A stretch of 64,000 nucleotides of DNA from JBCCXL01 sp039191605 (lineage in GTDB: Bacteria; Acidobacteriota; Thermoanaerobaculia; Multivoradales; JAHZIX01): NCBI GenBank assembly GCA_039191605.1, contig JBCCXL010000014.1, positions 62,001-126,000 on the forward strand, given 5' to 3'. The notes beneath the pieces were generated by a model. It did not search any database, had not been told where the DNA came from, and saw only the letters and a list, made by a program, of their open reading frames with translations. The translations under genes and the position numbers were made by a program. Positions 17,189-29,100 of the stretch are shown here, one piece after another; the first letter of the stretch is position 1; the number at the start of each line of letters is the position of its first letter.

Positions 17189-20100
17189 CCTCGTCGAAGA
17201 AGGGCTCCGCCGGGCAGGGGGGCAGCGCCCTCGCCGGCCTCACCCTGGAGCAGAAGCGGGCCCTGGCGGCTCGACTGGCGAAGCGCAAGCAGGCCGCCGC
17301 CAGCGCCGCTGCGCCGCCGCGCCCTCGGCGGCTGCCGGCGTCCTACTCCCAGGCTCGGCTGTGGTTCCTCCATCAGCTGGATCCGGAAGGGGCCGCCTAC
17401 AACAACTTCCTCGCCCTCGAGCTCCAGGGGCAGCTGAATTCCCCGGCGCTGGAAGCCTCCATCGACGCCCTGGAGCGTCGCCACGAATCGCTGCGCACCC
17501 TCTTCACCCTGGTGGAGGGAGAGCCTCAGCAGGTGGTGGCCCTGGCTCCCCCGACCCGGCGCCCGCTGCCGGTGGTGGATCTCTCGGCGCTGTCGCCACA
17601 GCTTCGGGAACAGGCTGCCGCCAGGCTGCTGCACCGCGCCTGCACCGACCCCTTCGATCTCGAGAAGGGGCTGCGGGGTGGACTGCTGCGCACTCTGGAG
17701 GTGCGACTGGAGCCGACCCTCACCCGTCTCGCCCTCTCCCTGCACCACACCGTTTCCGACGAATGGTCTCTGGGCGTGCTGGCGAAGGAGCTGTCGGTCC
17801 TCTACGCCGCCTTCCGCGCCTCGCTGACGACGGTGCCGTCGCTGCCGAAGCTGCCGATCCAATACGGTGACTATGCCCAATGGCAGCGCCGTCGCCTCAG
17901 CGGGGAGCGGCGCCAGGAGCTGCTGGGCTATTGGCGAGAGCGCCTCGGCGAGGCCCCGCCGCCGCTGGAGCTACCGCTGGATCGTCCGCGCCCGGCGGTG
18001 GAGAGCGGCGCCGGCGCGCTACAGGGCCGTCTGCTGTCGCCGGAGTTCCGCCGCCGGCTGGAGGCCCTCGGCCGAGCCCACGGGGCATCGATGTTCATGA
18101 CCGTGACGGCGGCCCTGGCGGTGCTCTTGGGGCGCTTGACCCATCACGATGATCTATGCCTCGGAACCCCCTATGCCAACCGCGATCGGGCGGAGGTGCA
18201 GGGCATGGTGGGGGTGTTGATCAACACCCTGGCGATGCGCTTTCAGCTCGACGGCGCAGCGCCCTTCACCGCCGCTCTGGAGGCCGCCCGTCGCGAGGTG
18301 CTGGGGGCCACCGCCCACCAGGAGCTGCCCTTTGAGGTGCTGGTGGCGGAGCTCGCCGGTCACCGCGATCTGCGGCGTTCCCCCTTCTTCCAGGTGATGG
18401 TGGTGCTGCAGGCGGAAGACCCCGCCGCCGGACCGCCGCTGCCGGGGCTGGAGAGCTCCCTGCTGCCCCTGGGGGACGGGGGAGCGGTGTTCGACTGGAC
18501 CTTCATCCTGCGGGAGTCGCCGGACGGGCTGCGGATGGTGCTGGAGTACCGCTCCCAGCTCTTTGACACCACCACCGCCGCCCGCACTCTGGAGCAGCTG
18601 GAGACGCTGCTGGTGGGCCTGGTGGAGAGGCCCGAGGCGCCGCTCCTAGAGCTCCCCCTGCTGTCGACGGCGGCGCGACATCAGGCCCTGGTGGAATGGG
18701 GCGTCGGAGCCCGCCAGGGCGCGGTGGAGGACATCGTGGAGCGGGTGCTGCAGGTGGCCGCCGCCAGTCCTCAAGCCCTCGCGGTGGCCGCCCCGGAGTC
18801 GGATGACGCCGCTGGTTCCTCGCGCTCTGGTCCCCTAACCTACGCTCAGCTGGCGCAGAGCAGCGGCGCCGTGGCGGCCGCCCTGGTGGCCGCTGCTCAC
18901 CGATCGCCGGGGCAGGGCAGTGAGTTGAGGCAGAGCAGTGAGTTGAGGCAGAGCAGCGAAGAGCCGGTGATGGGGCTCTTCTTCGACCGCCGCCCGGAGC
19001 TGCTGGTGGCGATGTTCGCCGCGCTGCGGGCGGGCGTCGCCTTCGTCCCCCTCGATCCCGCCCTGCCGCCGGCCCGCCTGGCCTACCTGATGGCCGCCAG
19101 CGGCGCCCGCTGGGTGCTCACCGCCGAGGCCCTGCGCTCGACGGTGCCGGCGGAGATCGAGGCCCCGGTGCTGGCCTTCGAGGATCTGGCGGCGGAAGGG
19201 AAAACCCTGGTTACCGAAGGGGAAAAACTACCCCAGAGCCTGCTGGAAGGCTCCTTCCATCCGGAGCGGCTGGCCTACGTGATCTTCACCTCCGGCTCCA
19301 CCGGGCAGCCCAAGGGGGCGATGGTCTCCCGCGTGGCCCTCTCCCGATTCTCCTTCATGGTGGCGCGCTCCCTGGGCCTGGGCTCAGAGGACCGGGTGCT
19401 GCAGCTGGCGGCTCCGGGTTTCGACGTCATCCTGCAGGAGGTCTTCCCGACCTGGGCGGTGGGCGCCACGGTGGTGATGCCGCAGACTGATTTGGGGGAT
19501 CCCCGGGAGCTCAACCGCGCGGTGGAGCAGTGGGGGGTGAGAGCCGTGGAGCTGCCGGCGGCCCTGTGGCAGCAGTGGCTCGGCCATCTCGAGGCGCTGG
19601 ATCGCCCGGCGCCGCCCTCGCTGCGCTTCGCGGTGGTGGGGGGTGAGGCGGTGCGCCGCAACCTGCTGCCCCGATGGCTGGCCCGCTGCCCTCACCTGGT
19701 GCACGTCTTCGGCCTCACCGAAACCACCTGCACCAACAGCTTCGAGCATCTGGAGGCCGGGGCCCGGCCCCGGGGCCTCTTCGCCCTGCCCCTGGGACTG
19801 CCGGAGGAAGACAACGACTTCCATCTGCTGGATGCTCGCCTCGAGCCTCTGCCGGTGGGCGGGGTGGGGGACCTCTACATCGGCGGCCCTCTGGTGGGCC
19901 GGGGCTACCGCGCCCAGCCCCGCCGCACCGCCGAGCGCTTCCTGCCGGATCCCTTCACCGTGGAGCCCGGCGGGCGCCTCTATTTCACCGGGGATCGCGC
20001 CCGCCGCCTGGCGGATGGCCGCACCGAATTCCTCGGCCGCGCCGATACCCAGCTCAAGGTGCGGGGCTACCGCATCGAGCCCGGTGAGGTGGAGTCGGCG

Positions 20101-23100
20101 ATGATGGCTCTGCCGATGGTGGCCCTAGCGGCGGTGGACGCCCGGGGCGAGGGGGATCGGCGCAGCCTGGTGGGCTGGTATCAGCCCAGCGGTGGCGGGA
20201 AGCAGGCCGGGAATGGAGACGCCGCGGCGATTTCGGAGCGGGTGCGCGGGGCCCTGGCGGAAGCTCTGCCGCCGTGGATGGTGCCCTCGCTGCTGGTGAA
20301 CATGGAGAGCATGCCTCTGTCCCCCAACGGCAAGGTGGATCGGCGGCGTCTGCCGGATCCCTGGGAGCAGGCGGAGGCAGACTCTCAGCGTCCCGCCGAG
20401 CCTCCCTCCACGGCGCTGGAGGAACAGCTGCTGGCTCTCTGGCAGGAGGTGCTGGGGCGGCCGGTGGATTCCGTCCACCAAGATTTCTTCGCCCTCGGCG
20501 GCCACTCCCTGCTGGCGGTGCGGCTGCTCACTCGGGTGCAGGAGGACCTAGGGGTAGAAGTGCCGCTTCGGGCTCTCTTCGAAGCCCCCTCGGTGGCGGC
20601 CTTGGCCCAGCGGGTGACGGCCCTCGAAGGCAGCGGCAGCGGGGAGGAGAGTCCGCCGACGGCGGCGGATCGTTCGAAGCCCCTGCCCCTCTCCTTCGCC
20701 CAGGAGCATCTCTGGGTGCTGCATCAGCTGGAGGGCACCGGCGCCGCCTACAGCCTGCCTTTCACTCTGGGGCTGCGGGGCGAGCTGGTGCCGGCGGCCC
20801 TAGCGGCGGCGCTGGCGGCGGTGGTGGATCGCCACGAGGTGCTGCGCACCACGCTGGCGAGCGCCGACAAGCTCAACTCTGAAGGAGGAGGCGCTGGCAA
20901 GGGTGACGAAGCTCACGGCTCAGTCACTCCGCACCAGCTCATCGCCGCGCCGCGAGAGGTGCCGGTACCGCTGGTGGATCTGCGTCACCTCTCCGAAGAG
21001 CTGCGCCAGCGCGCCTCGGAGGAGCTGCTGGGAGCCGCCGCCAATCGGCCCTTCGATCTCGCCCGGGGGCCGCTGCTGCGGGGTCTGCTGCTGCGCCGCG
21101 GGCCCGAAGATCATGCCCTCTCGCTGAACCTCCACCACGCGGTATGCGACGAGTGGTCCCTGGGAATCCTGGTGCGGGAGCTGGGGACGGCCTACGAGGC
21201 GGCGGCGGATTTGGCGCAGCCAGATGAACCGGCTCCGCTGCGCGCTACCGCGCTGGAGTCCCTGGGGGCTCCCCTGGAGCTGCAATACGCCGACTACGCC
21301 GCCTGGCAGCGCCAGCGCCTGGAGGGGGAGCGGCGCCAGCAGCTGGTGGACTATTGGCGCGAGGCGCTGGCGGATCTGGAGCCCCTGGATCTGCCCTTCG
21401 ACGCTCCGCGACCGCCGCTCCAGACCTTCCGCGGAGGCGCCGTGCCGGTGACCCTCTCGGCGCCGGCGCTGAGCGCCCTGGAGGCCGCCGCGGCGGAGGC
21501 CGGCGGCACTCTCTTCATGGCTCTGCTGGCCCTCTTCCAGGCGCAGCTGGGGCGGCTGGCCCAGCGCGGCGACATCGCCGTCGGCTCTCCCCTGGCGGGG
21601 CGCGGTCGTCCCGAATGGCAGGGCCTGGTGGGCTACTTCGTCAACATGTTGGTGCTGCGGGGCCAGCTGGACGGTGATCCCTCCTTCCGGGAGCTGATGC
21701 AGCGCACCCGCTCCCGGGCGGTGGCGGCGCTGGACCACGGCGATCTTCCTTTCGAGATGCTGGTGGAGGAGCTGGCGCCGCGGCGGGATCTGGCCCGCAA
21801 TCCTCTCTTCCAGGTGGCCTTCCAGCTGGACGCCGAAGCGCCGCCGGAGCCCCGCGCCGGCCGCCTCGAGCTCACCACCCTGCCGGCGGGCGCGGTGTGG
21901 GCGAAATTCGATCTCACCCTCTCCCTGGAGACCCGACCGGGTGGGGAAGAGGGAGCGCCGCCCCACCTCGGCGGCGCGCTGGTCTACAACAGCGATCTTT
22001 TCGACGCCACCACCGCTGGGCGCTGGGCGCAGGCTTTCGAGTCGGTGGTGGAGGCCGCGGCGGCGGCGGTGGAGCTGCCGATCTCCCGCTGGCCCTGGCT
22101 CTCCAGCGCCCAGCGGCATCAGCTGCTGCGGGAGTGGAACGACACCCGCCCGCTGCCGCCCACCGCCTTCCAGCCGGTGCACCGGCGCCTTCAGGCTCAC
22201 GCCGAGGTCTCCCCCCAGCGGCCGGCGGTGGAGGCCGAGGGCAGGGTGTGGAGCTACGGACAGCTCCACGCTCGGGCCCAGGAGCTGTCTACCGCCCTGG
22301 CGGCCCTGGACGTCGGGCCGGGCTCGGTGGTGGCGGTGGCCCTGCCGCGATCGCCGCGCTGGGTCGCTTCCCTGGTGGCGGTGCTGCAGCGCGGCGCGGC
22401 CTACCTGCCGCTGGACCTCTCGCTGCCCGCCGAGCGCCTCCAGAGCATCGTCTCCGACGCCCGCTGCCGCGCGGTGATCGTCGCTACCGAGGGGGAGGAG
22501 CCGGCCCTCTGGCGTCCGGCGGCTTTGGGAACGCAGGCATCAGGAACACCGGCCCCGGCGCTGCTGGAGGTCACCGCCGAAGGCGCGCCGGCCCGGGCGC
22601 CGCGGCGACTGCGCAGCTCGTCCCTCGAGGTGGCGGTGGGCGCGGAAGATCTGGCCTACGTCATCTACACCTCCGGCTCCACCGGCAAGCCGAAGGGGGT
22701 GGAGGTGCGCCACGGCGGCCTCGCTCAGCTGGTGGACTGGCATCTGCGCCGCTATTCGGTGCGTCCAGAGGACCGTGCCAGCCACCTCGCCGGCCTCGGC
22801 TTCGACGCCTCGGTGTGGGAGCTGTGGCCCTACCTCGCCGCCGGAGCGGCGGTGGTGCTGACCCCGGACGCCCTGCGCACCGATCCCCGCCAGCTGCAGG
22901 AGTGGCTGAGCCAGGAGGCCATCACCCTGAGCTTCCTGCCGACCCCGGTGGCGGACGAGATGCTGCGGCACGGCCCTAGCAGGGCGGCGGCAACGGCCCG
23001 GGCGGGCTCCCCGCTGCGGGCGGTGCTCACCGGCGGCGACCGCCTTACCGGCCGGCCGCGACCGTCGCTGCCCTGGGAGCTGGTGAATCATTACGGCCCG

Positions 23101-26100
23101 ACGGAGAACTCGGTGGTGGCGACGGCGGGGCCGGTAACCCCGGGATATCCGGGGCGCCCGGGAGCTTCCGTGGGCCACGGCTCGCCAGGAGCGCGGGCGA
23201 CGGAAGCCCGCGCTCCCTCCATCGGTCGACCCATCGCCGGGACCCAGGTTCTGCTCCTCGATGATGGCGGGGAGCTGGTGCCTCCGGGGGCGGTGGGAGA
23301 GCTCTGCCTGGCGGGGGTCGGCCTGGCCCGCGGCTATCGCCAGATGGCCGGCCGCACCGCCACGTCCTTCCGCCCCAACCCCTTCGCGGTGGAGCCCGGA
23401 GAGCGGCTCTACGCCACCGGGGATCTGGCCCGCTGGCGGCCCGACGGCTCGCTGGATTTCCTCGGCCGCCGCGACCATCAGGTGCAGCTGCGGGGATTGC
23501 GCCTGGAGCTGGGGGAGGTGGAGTCGGTGCTCGCCTCCTGTGAGGGAGTGCGGGCGGCGGTGGCCCAGGTATGGCATTCCCCGGCGGCGGAGCAGGGTCT
23601 AGGAGCCCAGAGCTCTGCTGTCGAGAGCCCTACCGTAGAGAGTCCTGGGCGCCTGGTGGCCTGGCTGCTGCCGACCTCTGAGGCCGGCGAGATGGACGAC
23701 TCGAGCTGGCAGGAGCTTCAGGCCGCCGCCGAGGCCGTCGCCCGCCGTCATCTGCCGGCGGCGGCGGTGCCCAGCACCTGGGTGCGCTTAGAAGAGCTGC
23801 CGCTGACCCCCAACGGCAAGGTGGATCGTCGGCGACTGCCGGCGCCCCAGGATTCCGGCCCCCGCCGCGCCCCGGCGAGCGTCACCGAAAAGGCCTTGGC
23901 GCAGCTGTGGCGGGAGCTGCTGGGAGTAGAGGAGGTCGCCCTGGAGGACGGCTTCTTCACCCTCGGCGGCCATTCCCTGGTGGCGGTGCGGCTGGTGGCG
24001 GCGGTGCGCGAGACCCTGGGCGTGGAGCTGGAGCTGGCGGCGGTGTTCGAGACCGCGACCCTGGAGGAGCTCGCCCAGCGGGTGGAGGGCGCCGCGGCGG
24101 CCGGCGGCCCGACGCTACTACCGGTATCGCGGGACGGGGAGCTCCCCCTCTCCTTCGCCCAGCAGCGGCTGTGGCTGCTGGACGAGCTGATGCCCGGCAC
24201 TGCCCTCTACAACGTGCCCCTGGTGCTGGACTTGGCGTCGGAGCTCAAGGTGCTGCTGCCGGCGGACGGCACCCGCTCTCCCGCCGCCCACCGCCAGGTG
24301 GAAGCCGCCGCCGCTTCTTCCCGGGCGGCTCTGGACATGGCGGCGGCCCTCGGTGCCGTAGTCGCCCGCCACGAAGTGCTGCGCACCGTCTTCCCGGCCC
24401 AGGACGGCAGCGCCAGCCAGAAGATTTTACCGCCGGCGCCGGTGGACCTGCCGCTGGTGGATCTCTCGGCCCTGCCGCCGGCGGCCCGCCGCCGGGCGGC
24501 GGAGGAGATCGTCGCCCAGCAGGCCCTGCGACCCTTCGATCTCGCCCGCGGCCCGCTGCTGCGGGGGGCGCTGCTGGATCTAGGAATCCAGAAGCCTGGA
24601 GCCGGAGAGGATCCGGTCGAAGCGGAGATGGCCCAGCGGCGCCTGCGCCTCGCCCTCTGCCTGCACCACATCGTCTGCGACGCCTGGTCCCTGCCGATCC
24701 TGGTGCGGGAGACTTCCCTCGCCTACTTCGCCCTGCAGCAGGGACGGGCGGCGGCTTCTAACGGGCTTACGGCATCTACCTCGCCCCGGGAGCTGCTGGC
24801 GCGGCTGCCGCTGGAGCCGCTGCCGGTGCAATACGCCGACTACGCCCACTGGCAGCGGTCCTGGCTGGAAGACGAAGAGGAAGGGCAGCTGGAATGGTGG
24901 CGCCGCACCCTCGCCGGGGCGCCCTCCCTGGCCCAGCTGCCGACGGATCGCCCGCGCCCGCCGGTGGCCAGCCATCGCGGAGCGGAGGTGCGTCGCCCCC
25001 TGCCGGCGAGCTGGTGGCAGCGGCTAGAGGCGCAGGCTCAAAGCGCCGGCAGCACGCCTTTCCTGGTTTCCCTGACTCTCTTCGCCGCCTGGCTCGGGCG
25101 CATCAGCGGCCAGCGGGATCTGGTGGTGGGCACGCCGGTGGCGAATCGCCGCCGCCGTTCCCTGGAAGGTCTGGTGGGCTTCTTCCTCAATACCCTGCCG
25201 CTGCGCCTGGAGGCTCCCGCCGGGGACCTCGGCACCGCCCTCGAGTGCCTGTCGCCGGCGGTGGTGGACGCCCTGGCCCATCAGGATCTGCCCTTCGAGC
25301 GCCTGGTGGAGGCCCTGGTGCCGGAACGCCACCGCAGCCACACGCCCCTCTTCCAGGTGCTCTTCGTCTTCGAGGGCGGAGAGGGCGGTGGGGAAGGGGT
25401 GCTCGCTCCGGCGCCGGAGAGCGCCGACGAGGATGCTGATGGCGAGGGTTGGCGGCTGGTGCCGTCCCGGGACGAGGGCTTCGGCGGCGACCTGGCGGTG
25501 GCCCCCGCCAGCACCGGCACGGCGAAATTCGAGCTCACCGTCGCGCTGCGCCGCTTGTCTGGAGGGGGTCCTGAGACCGACGGCGGATGGGAGCTGGGGC
25601 TGGAATACGCCACCGACCTCTTCGATGCGACCACCGCCGCCCGCTTCGCCGCGACCTTCCAGCGGCTGATGGAGGCGGCCCTGGAGCATCCCGAGGCGGC
25701 GCTGCCTAGCCTCTCCCTGCTGGGAGCGGCGGAGAGCCACCAGCTGGTGGTGGAGTGGAATACCGTCCCGGAGCCCCGCTCCTACCCCGGCGGCGGCCGC
25801 CGCAGCCCGTCGCTGCCGGCCCTGGCCGCCGCCGAGGCGCGGCGCCACCGCCACCGGGAGGCGCTGCGTTGGCCGGCGGCCGCATCATCCGCCACGGCAG
25901 GGGATCGATCCTTCACCTTCGGCCAGGTCCACCGCTGGACCGCGGTGCTCGCCGAGCGCCTGCGGTCCCTCGGCGCCGGGGCGGAGACCAAGGTCGCCCT
26001 CTGCCTCCAGCGGGGGCCGGAGATGGTGGCGGCGGTGCAGGGAGTGCTGGCCAGCGGGGCCGCCTGCCTGCCGCTGGATACCGCCTATCCCGACGAGCGC

Positions 26101-29100
26101 CTGCGCTTCGTGCTGCGGGACGGCGCGCCGCGGGCGCTGATCACCGATCAAAGCCTGGCGCCGCGGCTGCGGCCGCTGCTTCCCGCCGCTACCGAGCTGC
26201 TGGAGGTGGAGAGCCTGCCGCCGCTGGAGACTGCGGATCCCGAGGGGGAGGAGCTTCCGCTGCTGCCGGTGGAGCTTCAGGACGTCGGTCCCGACGCCCT
26301 CTACTACGTGATCTACACCTCCGGCTCCACCGGTCGCCCCAAGGGCATCGAGCTGGCCCACGGCGCCATGGGGAATCTCCTCGCCTGGCATCGGGACGAG
26401 CTCCTCGGCGGGGTGCGCACCCTGCAGCTGGCCTCCCTGGGTTTCGACGCCAGCTTCCACGAGATCTACGCCGCCTGGACCACCGGCGGCAGCCTGGTGG
26501 GTGTGCCGGAAGATCTGCGCCGAGACGCCGCCGGCCTCGGCGAGCTGCTGCGGGAGCAGCAGGTGGAGAAGGCGATCCTGCCGGTGGTGCTGCTCCACGC
26601 CCTGGCGGAGGAGCACAGCGCCGGCCGTCCGCTGGCGCCGAGCCTGCTGGAGCTCACCACCACCGGCGAGCAGCTGCGCATCACCGATCCGGTGGTGGAG
26701 CTCTTCCGCCAGCTCCCGGGCCTGCCGCTGCACAACCACTACGGCCCCTCCGAGAGCCACGTGGTCACCGCTTCGACTCTGGGGGGCGAGGGGGCGCTGC
26801 CGGCGCTGCGGGATCCCCGCCGGTGGCCCTCCCATCCCTCCATCGGCCGGCCGCTGCCGGCGACCCAGATCCACATCGTCGACGAGGGGCTACAGCCCCA
26901 GCCGCTGGGAGTGCCGGGGGAGCTGCTGATCGGCGGCATCTGCCTGGCCCGCGGCTATCAGGGGCGCCCGGCTCTGACCGCCGAGCGCTTCGTGCCGGAT
27001 CCGCTGGGAGCGCCGGGGCAGCGCCTCTACCGCACCGGAGACCTGGCTCGCTGGCACGGCGACGGCTCGCTGGAATACCTCGGCCGCCGGGACCATCAGG
27101 TGAAGATCCGCGGCTTCCGTGTGGAGCCCGGCGAGGTAGAGGCGGCGCTGGCGGCCCATCCCGCCGTCTCCCAGGCGGTGGTGACGGTCTTCGACGGCCC
27201 CGGCGGCCGCGCCCTGGCGGCCTGGGCGGTGCCGGAATCGGCGGCCTCGGCGCCGGATGAAGAGTCGCTGCGGCAGCATCTCGCCGCCACCCTGCCGGAT
27301 TACATGGTGCCGGCGGCGCTGCGGGTGCTGGATACCCTGCCGCTGAACGCCAACGGCAAGGTGGACCGCTCCGCCCTGCCGGCGCCGCAGCTCAGCGCCA
27401 CCGTCGCCAGCGCGGCGGCGGTCACCGCCGCTCAGCGGGTGGTGGCGGCGGTGCTGGGACAGGCCCTGGAGAGCGCCGAGGCCCCCGGCCTGGAGGACGA
27501 CTTCTTCGCCCTCGGCGGTCATTCTCTGGTGGCGACCCGGGCGGTTTCCCGACTGCGCCGCATCTTCCGCCTCGACGATCTGCCCCTGGGGGTGCTCTTC
27601 GACCACCCCACCGTCGCTGGAGTGGTGGCGGAGCTGGAAAGTCGCTGGGGCGGCGCCGGCGCCCTGGAGACGGTGGCCCAGCAGTGGCTGGCGGGAGGCC
27701 CGGCGGCGCCGCAAGCGGGCACCGCCGGCGAGGCCCGTCTGGAAGCCCACGGCGAGGCCCTCGCCGATCGCGGCCTGGCGCCGCGGCCGACTCCTGCCCC
27801 CACCGTCAGCGACGAGCCGGGGCCGCACCCTCTCTCCTTCGCCCAGGAGCGGATGTACTTCCTCGCCCGCCTGGATCCCGAGAGTCCGGCCTATAACGTC
27901 GCTTCCGGAGCCCGACTGCGGGGCCCCCTGGACCTGCGCGCCCTCAGCCTCGCCCTGGCCTGGGTCCGGGAGCGCCACGGCACCCTGCGCACCACCTTCC
28001 TGGATCTCGCCGAAGGACCTCGCCAGGAGATCCGAGGAGCGGCTCCCCTGACGCCTCGTCACGCCGCCGCCGGCCTGCCGCTGGTGGACTTCAGCGCCCT
28101 GGAGCCATCCCTGGCGGAAAGCGCCGCCCGCGATTTGGCGGAAGCCACCGCCAGTCGCCCCTTCGACCTGCTGGGCTCGGTGCCCGCCCGCTTCCTGCTG
28201 CTGCGGCTGCCGGCGGATGCCCCGGGTCAGGAGTCGCCAGATCAGGTCTCTGTAGATCAGGTCTCTTGGGATCAGGTCTCTTGGGAACAGGTCTCTTGGG
28301 AACATATCCTCGTCGCCTGCCTCCACCACATCCTCTCCGACGGCTGGACCCAGGGGCTGCTGCTCACGGAGCTCGGCCAGGCCTACGGTGCCTTCCGTCA
28401 GCCGGAGTTGGGAGAAGGCAGTGTGGCACTGCCGGAGCGGCTGCAGCGCCTCGCCGAGGAGCCGCCCCTGAGCTATCACGAGGTGGCCCGCTGGCAGCGG
28501 CGATGGCTGGTGGGGGAGATCCTCGACGGTCAGCTGGGCTTCTGGCGCCAGGCCCTCGCCGAGGCCCCAGCGGCCCTGGAGCTGCCCACCGACTTCCCGC
28601 GGCCGCCGATGCAGAGCTTCCGCGGCGGGGCCCTGCCGATTTTCCTCGACGGCGAGCTCAGCGCCGCCCTCGGTGAGCTGGCCCGCCGCCACGGCGCCAC
28701 TCTGTTCATGGTGGTGCTGGCGGGCTTCGGTGCCCTGCTGCATCGACTCAGCTGGCAGCAGCGGATCGTGGTGGGCTGCCCGGTGGCCAATCGATCGCGG
28801 CCGGAGCTAGAGCGGGTGGCCGGCTTCTTCGTCAACACCCTGCCGCTGATGGTGGACTGCTCCCCGGCGACGGAGGGTGCTGAGGAGGCGCCGTCGCCGC
28901 TGACCTTCGTCGAGCTGCTGGAGCGGGTGCGCCGCGGCACCCTGGAGGCCCAGGCCCACCAGGATCTACCCTTCGAGCGTCTGGTCCACGAATTGGCCGC
29001 CGGCGGCGGGACGCGCCGGGATCCCAGCCGAAACCCGATCTTCCAGGTGCTCTTCCAGCTGGCGCCGGAGGCTCTGGTGGCGCCGGCGCCGCTGCCGGGG

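Noticed and set aside
11043..28299. CRISPR array or mobile-element terminal repeats from the short tandem repeats
   Set aside because: The units are 15-27 bp, directly adjacent without spacers, and keep the reading frame of catalytic domains.
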